Positions 16,921 through 24,338 of a DNA stretch of 64,000 nt are shown piece by piece (positions within the stretch are counted from its first letter, which is position 1; every line of letters starts with the position of its first letter). Under the pieces are notes generated by a model, which searched no databases, had not been told where the DNA came from, and saw only the letters and a list, made by a program, of their open reading frames with translations. Both the position numbers and the translations under genes were made by a program. The DNA comes from Lacticaseibacillus parakribbianus (GTDB lineage: Bacteria > Bacillota > Bacilli > Lactobacillales > Lactobacillaceae). The stretch lies in assembly GCF_025490915.1 (NCBI RefSeq), contig NZ_JANQBA010000013.1, positions 1 to 64,000 of the forward strand. Reading direction: 5' to 3'.

Positions 16921-17883
16921 CTAAAAGCCGTTGGCGTAATTGATCTGATTGCGAGCCAAGGTCCCGTCCTTCAGGAATGCGGCGAGGTTCTCGGTGTAAA
17001 TCGCCGTGGCCTTGGTCTTGAAGTGCGGCACCTGCCCGGCGATATGAGCGGTGATTAAAGTGTTCTTCAACGTCCACAGCGGACTGTCGGCCGGCAGCGG
17101 CTCGGTTTCGAACACGTCGAGGCAGGCGTAGCCGATCTGCCCGGAAGTGATGGCGTCGATCAGATCCGCGGTCACAACGGTCGGGCCGCGACCGCAACTG
17201 ATGAAGGTCGCACCGGGTTCCAGCTTGGCGAAGAAGTCGTCATTGCAGAAGTGCTTAGTCGCCGCGGTCAGCGGCAGAATGTTGACCACGATGTCCTTAC
17301 CCGGCAGCACCTGATCCAGCTGGTCCATCAAGACCACCGAGTCGAAGTACGGAATCGGCTTGCCTTCCAGGTTGACGCCCGTGACCTTGATGCCAAAGGC
17401 CGAGGCCAGCTTGGCAATTTCCGAACCGACACGGCCGGCCCCGAGAATCAGCATCGACTTGGCATCCAAATCGTCGTAGTCGACCACCCGGTTCCAAGTC
17501 TTAGTCCCTTGGTTGAGAATCGATTCGCGAATCGCGCGGGTCTTGGCCAGCAGCACCGCAATCACATGTTCGGCGATTGGCCGCCCGTGAAGGCCTGAGG
17601 TGTTGCTGAGCAGGATGCCCTCGGCCTGCAGGCGCGGCAGGTCGAGATAATCGATCCCGGCGGAGTGAACCTGCACCCACTTGAGGCAGTGCCCCGGCGT
17701 GTCCAGCACCCGGTTGGTGAACGGGCCGTTGCCGCCGATGATGATTTCGATGTCCTTGAGCCGCTCAGGCGCGATGTCCGTCTCCCAGGCGCAAATCACC
17801 TCGTGGTCCGGCGCCAGCACCGCGATGGCCGCGACGTTCTCCGGCTTCAAGGGTTGAATGATGTAAATTACTTTTTTGGTCAC
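16921..17883 (-). CDS. D-2-hydroxyacid dehydrogenase paralogue
   Basis: 320 residues, paralogue of the next gene in the operon. Rossmann loop GAGRVGSEIAKLA; catalytic Arg in SCGRGPT, Glu in DVFETEPLP, His in TAHIAGQ. After strand 2 it has Asn (VTGVNLEGKP) rather than the Asp of its paralogue, so cofactor preference may differ. I choose GTG 17883 (TKKVIYIIQPL aligns with KPVLYVIQPL of the paralogue, and GGGG lies 9 bp upstream); GTG 17892 is the alternative. First gene of the five-gene operon. Confidence 0.85.
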   Translation of the reverse strand: MTKKVIYIIQPLKPENVAAIAVLAPDHEVICAWETDIAPERLKDIEIIIGGNGPFTNRVLDTPGHCLKWVQVHSAGIDYLDLPRLQAEGILLSNTSGLHGRPIAEHVIAVLLAKTRAIRESILNQGTKTWNRVVDYDDLDAKSMLILGAGRVGSEIAKLASAFGIKVTGVNLEGKPIPYFDSVVLMDQLDQVLPGKDIVVNILPLTAATKHFCNDDFFAKLEPGATFISCGRGPTVVTADLIDAITSGQIGYACLDVFETEPLPADSPLWTLKNTLITAHIAGQVPHFKTKATAIYTENLAAFLKDGTLARNQINYANGF

Positions 17884-17952
17884 GTGTGTCACCCCTTAGA
17901 CGTGCAATTAATCACAATTACCGGCGGCCGCTACGTTCATGGTTCGAACGCC

Positions 17953-17995
17953 TGTCAACCGCTTACAAGAAAAGAGTATACGTGAGAACATTCAC
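17953..17995 (-). promoter_or_regulatory. Possible operator sites upstream of the dehydrogenase-led operon
   Basis: Two candidate sites lie between the glucarate dehydratase terminator and the operon start: a cre-like inverted repeat (TGTCAACCGCTTACA, 17953-17967, one base off the 14-bp consensus) and GTGAGAACATTCAC (17982-17995, GTGA-N6-TCAC dyad). A TATACT -10-like hexamer on the minus strand adjoins the second. No consensus -35 was found. Confidence 0.35.
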
Positions 17996-18076
17996 ATTGC
18001 CCATGTTACGCAGACCAAGTTCGCCAAGAATTTTCGGCGATTTCGTGTTCGCCAGGCCTAATCACGTGAGGCAAGC

Positions 18077-18106
18077 AAAAACGCCCGGTCAGCGGCCAGG
18101 CGTCTT
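18077..18106 (-). terminator. Terminator after glucarate dehydratase
   Basis: On the minus strand ACGCCTGGC and a pairing CGGGCGT arm are followed by TTTTT, just downstream of the stop at 18122. It splits gudD from the following five-gene operon. Confidence 0.75.
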
Positions 18107-18121
18107 TCTATCAGAGTTCAG

Positions 18122-19462
18122 TTAGTGGCACATCACCGGCCGCTTGGGATCGAACCGCCAGCCCGGAATGATTGGCTGCATCGCGACCTCGTCGTGGCGG
18201 TCGCGGATGTTAACCGGCAACGCCAAGTACCGCGCGTGGGCCGCCTGCAGCTTGGCCATATTCAGCGTGATGCCAAGGCCCGGGCGGTTCGGTAGCACAA
18301 TTTCACCGTTTTGAATGCTTGGCATGTCGTTGCACAGCTGCTGGCCGTCCTGCCAGATGAAGTGGGTGTCCACCGGGGTGATGTGACCCGGAGCGGCGGC
18401 CGCGACCTGCGCGTAGGTCATCAAGGTGATATCGAAGTGGTTGTTGGAGTGCGATCCCCAGGTCAGACCCCAGTCGTTGAGCACCTGGGCCATGCGAATC
18501 GAGCCGGCGAGGCCCCAGAAGTGCGGATCAGCCAACACGATGTCGACGGCGTGTTGCACCACCGCGTGATGGAACTGCGGCCAGTTGGTCGCGATCATGT
18601 TGGTGGCTACCGGGCACCCCGTGGCCTGGCGGAAGGCCGCCATGGTCTCGCGGCCGGAGAACCCGCGCTCGGCTCCGCAGGGATCCTCCATGTAGGTGAT
18701 CGCGTCGCGGTACTGGTTGGTCAGGCGAATCGCTGTCGCCAGCGGCCAGGAGCCGTTGGGGTCGAGGTTGATGTGGGCCTTGGGGAAGGCCTCGTGCAGC
18801 GCTTGGACCGTCGCCATCTCAACCTCCGGCGCCAGCACCCCACCCTTGAGCTTGAAGTTTTTGAAGCCGTACCGGGCGTAAGCAGCCTTGGCCTTTTCCA
18901 CCACGGCCTCCGGCGTCATCGCCGGCAGCCGCCGCACCCGCTCCCAATCGTCGCCGGTCGGGTCACCGGTCACGTAGGGCAGACCGGTCCGGGCCGCGTC
19001 TTGGACGTAGAACATGTAGCCCAGAAACTCGACGCGATCGCGCTGTTGACCGTCGCCCAAAAGCGCGGCCAGCGGCAGGTCGAGGTACTGGCCCAGCAGG
19101 TCAAGCAAGGCGCATTCCACCGCAGTTTCGGATTGCACCACGTACTTAAGCTGATCGATGTCCAGCGACTGAATGCCCTCGCCGTTGTCGTCGGCCGCCT
19201 GGCGATTGCCTTGGCGCAGCTGCCGCAAGATATCGCGGTAATGCGTGACCTCCTGCCCGACCACCCCGGGAATGTAGCTTTCCAGCTGGTGACAGGTGTA
19301 CTCCCCGCCGTGGATCTCGCCGATGCCAACGTGGCCCAGCGAATCCTTGAGCACGACGATGTTGCGCGTGAAGTAAGGCGCATGCGCCCCGGAAAGGGAC
19401 AGCAGCATGCTGTCGAACCCCGCGATTGGATAAACCTGCATTTCAGTGACTTTTGGTCCCAT
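18122..19462 (-). CDS. gudD: Glucarate dehydratase
   Basis: 446 residues, the same length as E. coli GudD as I recall it. Enolase-superfamily barrel motifs are clear: NFKLKGG (acid/base Lys), NLDPNGSW, EDPCGAERGFSGRE, ATNMIATNW, LADPHFWG and GSHSNNHFDI (catalytic His), with C-terminal IPGWRFDPKRPV. It dehydrates D-glucarate (or L-idarate) to 5-keto-4-deoxyglucarate. ATG 19462 has GGAGG at ideal spacing. Located between the CdaR-type regulator gene and the rest of the pathway, with its own terminator. Confidence 0.93.
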   Translation of the reverse strand: MGPKVTEMQVYPIAGFDSMLLSLSGAHAPYFTRNIVVLKDSLGHVGIGEIHGGEYTCHQLESYIPGVVGQEVTHYRDILRQLRQGNRQAADDNGEGIQSLDIDQLKYVVQSETAVECALLDLLGQYLDLPLAALLGDGQQRDRVEFLGYMFYVQDAARTGLPYVTGDPTGDDWERVRRLPAMTPEAVVEKAKAAYARYGFKNFKLKGGVLAPEVEMATVQALHEAFPKAHINLDPNGSWPLATAIRLTNQYRDAITYMEDPCGAERGFSGRETMAAFRQATGCPVATNMIATNWPQFHHAVVQHAVDIVLADPHFWGLAGSIRMAQVLNDWGLTWGSHSNNHFDITLMTYAQVAAAAPGHITPVDTHFIWQDGQQLCNDMPSIQNGEIVLPNRPGLGITLNMAKLQAAHARYLALPVNIRDRHDEVAMQPIIPGWRFDPKRPVMCH

Positions 19463-19585
19463 GATTGCCTCCGCTTGTGTTCCGTTAGTTTCGCCATTCA
19501 TTGTACGTAATTTCACAAGACCTAGAAAAGGGTTTCCAGAACATGTGCGACCGTGAAAAACGGGCCTTAGGTGGTCTGGCGACCA

Positions 19586-20713
19586 TCAGGCCTTGTGGGT
19601 CAGAAACGCAAGGTAGTCACGTAGTTTGAAGGCCATGCTCAACGCCGTGTAGTCGCGGAGGTCCCGCGGATTGTACCCAGTCTTTGCCGCCAGCTGATTG
19701 AGTCGGTTTTGAAAGGTATTTTTGTGCATGAACAGATCGGCCGAGGCTGAGGCCAGGCGTCCGTTCATCGCGGTGTACTCATCAAACACCTGCTGGTACT
19801 TGACCAGCTCCGCCGGCGTCAGCTTGCCCAGCACCTTGTTGACCACCTGCTGCGCCTCCTCGTCCGAAATCGCGGTGTAGACCAAGGCCGTATCGAGGTC
19901 GCAAAAGTGCTGAACCGGTACCCGTTCGAACTGGCCCCACTTGGCCGCCAGCATCGCCTGCTGGACGCTGTCGGACAGGCCGCCCTCGACCGCGGAATCG
20001 CCGATGCCAAAGCTTTGGATCGGTCGACCGCAGCCGGCGAGGTCAGTGCCAATCTGATGCAAAAGCAGCGCCAAGTCCGGGCATTCGCTGTCGGCTACCA
20101 GCAGCCGCAGCTCCTGATTGGTCAGCGCGTAGACGGTGTTGGGGGTGACCGCCAGGCGCATCGTCAGCACGTGATCCAGCTCATCGGGCCGCACCGCGCT
20201 TGGGCCGCTGAGGTCGAAGCGGCCGACCACCGCCCGACGCTGAAGGCCCAGGTCGACGTTCAAAACCGCCGCCAGGTAGTGAACGTAGGAGAGATCCGGG
20301 TGGCGCGACAAGAACAGCTCGAAGAACTCCTGGTAGTTCTTCTGGCGGTTGAAGCGGTAGGTCTGCTCCCAATTCTCCCGCAGTAGCACCTCGGTCATGC
20401 GCCGAATGACGTTCCCGAACGGCAGCACCGCCTGCAGGTCACCGGTGATGCCGATCACGGCCACCACGAGGTCATCAAAGACGATCGGCATGTTGGTCCC
20501 GGTTTTGGAGCCCGGGAACGGGTGGGTCGCATCGACGTTGACGCTGCGGTTCTCCCGCGCCGCAATCAGCGCCGCCTGGTGGCTGGTGCCGATGCGTTGC
20601 TTGTCGGTGGAGGCCACAATCTCCCCGTGCGTGTCAAACAGGTTGATTTCGTAATTGATGATGCTCTTGAGGCTGGTGACGATTTCCTCGGCAATTTTTG
20701 GGTCAAGTTCCAT
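19586..20713 (-). CDS. CdaR-family sugar diacid transcriptional regulator
   Basis: 375 residues. The N-terminal putative sugar-diacid recognition domain includes IVASTDKQRIGTSH and NMPIVFDDLVVAVIGITGD. The C-terminus carries the PucR/CdaR helix-turn-helix: ADLFMHKNTFQNRLNQLAAKTGYNPRD. CdaR activates glucarate/galactarate/glycerate genes in E. coli, and this gene precedes gudD. ATG 20713 is preceded by GGAGGA at 8 bp. A near-consensus cre site lies about 70 bp upstream, so carbon catabolite repression is likely. Confidence 0.9.
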   Translation of the reverse strand: MELDPKIAEEIVTSLKSIINYEINLFDTHGEIVASTDKQRIGTSHQAALIAARENRSVNVDATHPFPGSKTGTNMPIVFDDLVVAVIGITGDLQAVLPFGNVIRRMTEVLLRENWEQTYRFNRQKNYQEFFELFLSRHPDLSYVHYLAAVLNVDLGLQRRAVVGRFDLSGPSAVRPDELDHVLTMRLAVTPNTVYALTNQELRLLVADSECPDLALLLHQIGTDLAGCGRPIQSFGIGDSAVEGGLSDSVQQAMLAAKWGQFERVPVQHFCDLDTALVYTAISDEEAQQVVNKVLGKLTPAELVKYQQVFDEYTAMNGRLASASADLFMHKNTFQNRLNQLAAKTGYNPRDLRDYTALSMAFKLRDYLAFLTHKA

Positions 20714-20779
20714 GGTTGGTTTCCTCCAAAATGTTCGCTGGAACAATCTGGCTCCATTATTACCGAAAACGGTACCAAT

Positions 20780-20793
20780 TGAAAGCGCTTTGT
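20780..20793. promoter_or_regulatory. CcpA cre site upstream of the cdaR-type gene
   Basis: TGAAAGCGCTTTGT matches the TGNAANCGNTNNCA consensus except in the last two bases, and it has a palindromic AAAGCGCTTT core. It sits in the promoter region of the regulator gene. Confidence 0.7.
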
Positions 20794-20820
20794 GAATTTT
20801 TTATTTAACCCGAGCCGCAA

Positions 20821-20852
20821 CAAAAAGGCGCCCCCTCAACGGTAGGCGCCTT
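20821..20852 (-). terminator. Terminator of the small gene at 20921-21268
   Basis: On the minus strand AAGGCGCC and GGCGCCTTTTT form stem and U tract. Confidence 0.75.
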
Positions 20853-20920
20853 CTCGCGTCAATCTGCACTTGGTTGCGGCAGTCGGCCGCGCCGGCGACC
20901 ATGTTCGCTAGACCAACTGC

Positions 20921-21268
20921 CTAGTAGTACCGCGAGCGGTTGAAGAAGTTCAGATGCGCGACAATCGTGTTCGGGTCGCACTGGGCGGCCGGCAGGATCC
21001 ACAGACCGATGGAATCCAGGTCCTTGAGGATGAAGTTCTTCACGGCGATCTCGGCCTCGGCCGGGTCGATGTCAAAACCCGCGGCCTTAGCGATGGCCAT
21101 CGCCTGCTCCAGGTCGATGGTGATGGTGTCGACAAAGTGCGTCTTCAGCTGCTCGTAGGTCGCCTCGACCTGCGCGTTGACGTAAGCTTCGACGGCCTTG
21201 AAGACTTTGCCGTTCTTAGCCTGCAGGTCGTAGTAACGCGTCATCAGGTGGTTGTTATCAATTTCCAA
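20921..21268 (-). CDS. Small cytosolic protein of unknown function
   Basis: 115 residues from TTG 21268, which has GGAGG 7 bp upstream; an in-frame ATG at 21295 has no ribosome binding site. The sequence is hydrophilic with no membrane segment (EIDNNHLMTRYYDLQAKNGK; C-terminal HLNFFNRSRYY) and Ala/Asp/Ile-rich helices. It has no motif I recognise. Its own promoter region and terminator indicate a monocistronic unit. Confidence 0.65.
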   Translation of the reverse strand: MEIDNNHLMTRYYDLQAKNGKVFKAVEAYVNAQVEATYEQLKTHFVDTITIDLEQAMAIAKAAGFDIDPAEAEIAVKNFILKDLDSIGLWILPAAQCDPNTIVAHLNFFNRSRYY

Positions 21269-21441
21269 GTTATAACCTCCGATTTTTTGAAGCATTCGGT
21301 ATAACTATAATTCTAAAGGTTGTCGGTGGTGATGAAAAGGGCAAATAACTTCCAATGAGAATCGCGTTAAAAAGCTCGCGAACAAAAAGTAAGTCGGGTA
21401 TAATTTAATGGACGCTTTTTCACGCAAGGGAGACGATTGAC

Positions 21442-22227
21442 ATGAAGAAATTCGCACTCACATTACTCACCGCTGCGCTTGCCGTGGGCTTGGCCGCCTG
21501 CAGCAGCAAGACCAGCACCAGCAAATCCGACCTCAAACTGGTCACGGCAAACACCCTGACCATCGGCCTAGAAGGCACCTATCAGCCGTACAGCTACCAC
21601 GAAGATGGTAAGCTCAAGGGCTTTGAGGTCGAGCTCGGCCAGCAGATTGCAAAGCAGCTCAAGCTCAAGCCCAAGTTCGTCGAAACCAAGTGGGACTCGC
21701 TGATCGCGGGGCTCGACGTCAACAAGTACGACCTGATTTTGAACAACGTGGCCAAGACCCCGGAGCGGGCGCAAAAGTACATTTTCACCAGCGCCTACAC
21801 CTCCGGTAAGTCGCAGCTAGCCGTCAAGAAGGACAACAAGACCATCAAGTCGATTCAAGACATCAAAGGCAAGAAAATGGCACAAAGCGTCACGTCCAAC
21901 AACGCGGCCAACGTCAAGAAGCTCGGCGGCGTCATCGTGCCGGTCGACGGTTTCGCCCAGTCCGTCACGCTGATCGAGCAGGGCAGAGTCGACGGCACCG
22001 TCAACGACGCCGCGTCCTTCGCCGCCTACCTGAAGCAAAAGCCCAACGCCGACATCAAGCTGATGTCCGTCGGTGACGCCATCACGCCGGTGCCGGCACG
22101 CGGCCTCCTGCGCAAGGACGAAAAGCCGCTTCAAAAGAAGGTCACCAAGGCCATCGAGACGCTGCGGGCCAATGGCACGTTGAAGAAGCTCGCCACCAAG
22201 TACTTCGGCGGCGACATCACAGAATAA
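21442..22227 (+). CDS. Amino-acid ABC transporter substrate-binding lipoprotein
   Basis: 261 residues. Signal peptide with lipobox LAAC (Cys at about residue 20), then the type-3 periplasmic-binding fold: GLEGTYQPYSYHEDGKLKGF, WDSLIAGLDVNKYDLILNNV, SYTSG-like SAYTSGKSQLAV. It resembles the TcyA/YtmK cystine and polar amino-acid binders. ATG 21442 follows GGGAGA. It forms an importer with the permease and ATPase that follow. The 130-bp gap to the permease contains GC hairpins and a TACACT -10-like element, so the latter genes may also have a separate promoter. Confidence 0.9.
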   Translation: MKKFALTLLTAALAVGLAACSSKTSTSKSDLKLVTANTLTIGLEGTYQPYSYHEDGKLKGFEVELGQQIAKQLKLKPKFVETKWDSLIAGLDVNKYDLILNNVAKTPERAQKYIFTSAYTSGKSQLAVKKDNKTIKSIQDIKGKKMAQSVTSNNAANVKKLGGVIVPVDGFAQSVTLIEQGRVDGTVNDAASFAAYLKQKPNADIKLMSVGDAITPVPARGLLRKDEKPLQKKVTKAIETLRANGTLKKLATKYFGGDITE

Positions 22228-22356
22228 TTAACACCGGCTTCGGCCGGCTACATACGCCGGACCTGCCGGCGACACTGCGACGGCCGCCTCACCGCCGCGC
22301 GTGACCGAGCCTGCGGTTGCGCGTGAATTGGGTACACTAAACATTGGAGGTGCCTC

Positions 22357-23064
22357 ATGTCTGCTTGGCACATTGTCATCAAGTCGCTGCCGTCTCTTCT
22401 GGCGGCGATGCTCAAATACACGATTCCAATCACCCTGGTGTCCTTTGCCCTCGGCCTGATTCTGGCCGTCTTGGTCGCCTTGGTGCGAATCTCGACCGCC
22501 AAGAACTGGGGCATGCGCCTGCTGAAGGGGCTGGCCTGGTTTTACGTCTGGATCTTCCGCGGCACCCCGCTTCTGGTTCAGCTGTTCATCGTCTTCTTCG
22601 GCCTGCCCTACCTGAAGGTCAACGGCCACGCCTTGATCGAGCTCAACGCCTGGACCGCCGGCATCCTGACCTTTTCGTTGAACACTGGGGCCTACGCGTC
22701 GGAGACCATCCGCGCGGCCATCGCCTCGATTCCCCAGGCTCAGTGGGAGGCGGCCTACGCGCTGGGCATGAGTAAGCCTTTGATGCTGCGCCGCATCATC
22801 CTGCCGCAGGCGACGCGCATCGCGCTGCCGCCGCTGTCCAACAGCTTCATCAGCTTGATCAAAGACACCAGCCTGGCCTCGGGCATCACCATCATCGAGA
22901 TGTTTCAGGTCAGCCAGCAGTTCGCCGCGCTGTACTACAATCCGTTGGTCTCCTACTCGCTGGTCGCGGTGCTGTACCTGGCGCTGACCACGCTGCTGTC
23001 GGGGCTTCAGACCTGGCTTGAGCGTCGCACCAGCCGCTACGTCCAGGTCGGTCAGCAATTCTAG
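22357..23064 (+). CDS. Amino-acid ABC transporter permease (HisM/GlnP type)
   Basis: 235 residues with about five membrane segments. The EAA loop reads EAAYALGMSKPLMLRRIILPQA, typical of polar amino-acid permeases; FRGTPLLVQLF is the N-terminal family motif. ATG 22357 has GGAGGTG upstream. It is followed at 9 bp by the ATPase. Confidence 0.92.
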   Translation: MSAWHIVIKSLPSLLAAMLKYTIPITLVSFALGLILAVLVALVRISTAKNWGMRLLKGLAWFYVWIFRGTPLLVQLFIVFFGLPYLKVNGHALIELNAWTAGILTFSLNTGAYASETIRAAIASIPQAQWEAAYALGMSKPLMLRRIILPQATRIALPPLSNSFISLIKDTSLASGITIIEMFQVSQQFAALYYNPLVSYSLVAVLYLALTTLLSGLQTWLERRTSRYVQVGQQF

Positions 23065-23073
23065 GAGGGTGCC

Positions 23074-23820
23074 ATGCTTACCATTGAGAATCTCAACAAG
23101 GACTTCGGCCAGGGCCACGGCCTGAAAAACGTCAGCGTCACCTTCCCGGAGCATCAGACCACCGTCATCGTCGGCCCCAGCGGCTCGGGCAAGACCACGC
23201 TGCTGCGGCACCTGGATTTTCTGGAAACCGCGGATTCCGGACGGTACCGCTTCGGCGACCAAGACCTAGATCTGAGCAAGCCGGTGACCCGCCAGGACGT
23301 CTTGGCCGCCCGGCGCAAGCTCGGCATCGTGTTCCAAAGCTACAACCTGTTCCCCCACCTCAGCGTTTTGGCCAACATCATCGAGGCCCCGGTGCATGTG
23401 CTGGGGCAGGCCAAGGCGGCAGCCACGGCGACCGCCGAGCGGCTGCTGACCCAGGTCGGCCTGGCCGACAAAGCCCAGGCCTTCCCCGCCCAGCTGTCTG
23501 GTGGCCAGCAGCAGCGCGTGGCGATTGCCCGAATGATTGCGATGCAGCCGCAGTACATGTTGTTCGACGAGCCGACCTCGGCGCTTGATCCAGAGCTTGA
23601 AGTCGAGGTGCTCAAGGTGATTCAGCAGCTCGCGGCGGCCAAGAATTCGCTCATCATCGTCACCCACAACATGGCCTTCGCCCAGGGTGTCGCCGACAAA
23701 ATCGTCTTCGTGGAGGACGGTGAAATTGCCTACGACGGCGATCCCGACCAGTTCTTCAACCACCCGAACGACCGCATCGCCAAGTTCCTGGCGGCCGGCA
23801 CCTTCCAGGCGGAAAAATAA
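23074..23820 (+). CDS. Amino-acid ABC transporter ATP-binding protein (GlnQ type)
   Basis: 248 residues with Walker [10 protein letters not shown]-loop [10 protein letters not shown], signature LSGGQQQR, Walker [12 protein letters not shown] and H-loop VTHNM. ATG 23074 follows AGGAGGGTGCC. It is the last gene of the importer operon, which ends at a strong terminator. The specificity (cystine or glutamine-like) follows only from the binding protein. Confidence 0.93.
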   Translation: MLTIENLNKDFGQGHGLKNVSVTFPEHQTTVIVGPSGSGKTTLLRHLDFLETADSGRYRFGDQDLDLSKPVTRQDVLAARRKLGIVFQSYNLFPHLSVLANIIEAPVHVLGQAKAAATATAERLLTQVGLADKAQAFPAQLSGGQQQRVAIARMIAMQPQYMLFDEPTSALDPELEVEVLKVIQQLAAAKNSLIIVTHNMAFAQGVADKIVFVEDGEIAYDGDPDQFFNHPNDRIAKFLAAGTFQAEK

Positions 23821-23831
23821 CGCCCGACACC

Positions 23832-23877
23832 AAAAAGAGAAAACCGGCCCCGCAAAATGCGGAGCCGGTTCTCTTTG
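23832..23877. terminator. Terminator of the ABC importer operon (bidirectional)
   Basis: AAAGAGAA(A)ACCGGC pairs with GCCGGTTCTCTTT. It sits between two convergent genes. Confidence 0.85.
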
Positions 23878-23888
23878 CGTTGGACCGC

Positions 23889-24251
23889 TCACAGCGGCTT
23901 GCCCCCGAGTCGAGACTCGAGCGTCGCGATTGCCCGGCGGACCCGCCGCGGCGAAAGCGCGGCGACCCGCTTGTCACTTTTGGCGGCGACGACGTCTAGC
24001 CGCCCGCAGCCCAGCACCTGCGCCAGGGCCGCATCGTCGAGGCCAAGCCGCGCGGCCAGCTGCCACAGGTAGTTGATCGCGCTGCGCCACCGCCTGGTCT
24101 GCCACCACTCCAGCGCCCAGGCGCCGACGGTCACCACCCAGATCAGGGACGGCGCCCAAGGCCCCAGGTTGTAGCTTCCGGTCAGCACCATCAAAAAGAA
24201 CCAGTAGGCGGCTAGCCCTAAAACCGCCAAAAACCACTTCAGAATTGCCAT
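23889..24251 (-). CDS. Small two-helix membrane protein, unknown function
   Basis: 120 residues. Two N-terminal membrane helices (WFLAVLGLAAYWFFLMVLTG and LIWVVTVGAWALEWW) are followed by a basic cytosolic region rich in Arg and Ala. ATG 24251 follows GGGAGGAG. It lies downstream of nrdD, separated by a terminator, so the two are not necessarily linked. Confidence 0.65.
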   Translation of the reverse strand: MAILKWFLAVLGLAAYWFFLMVLTGSYNLGPWAPSLIWVVTVGAWALEWWQTRRWRSAINYLWQLAARLGLDDAALAQVLGCGRLDVVAAKSDKRVAALSPRRVRRAIATLESRLGGKPL

Positions 24252-24295
24252 GTTGCCTCTCCTCCCGCGTTGCCCCATCAGTCTAGCACCGGGCC

Positions 24296-24332
24296 AAAAT
24301 AAATACGACCCGTCTCGGGTCGTATTTATTTT
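24296..24332. terminator. Terminator of nrdD
   Basis: AAAATAAATACGACCCG and CGGGTCGTATTTATTTT form a perfect 17-bp stem with terminal A/T tracts. Confidence 0.88.
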
Positions 24333-24338
24333 GGCTGC

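Noticed and set aside
22228-23262. 344-codon minus-strand open frame opposite the amino-acid permease
   Set aside because: It mirrors the permease and ATPase codons in a GC-rich genome and has no start signal.
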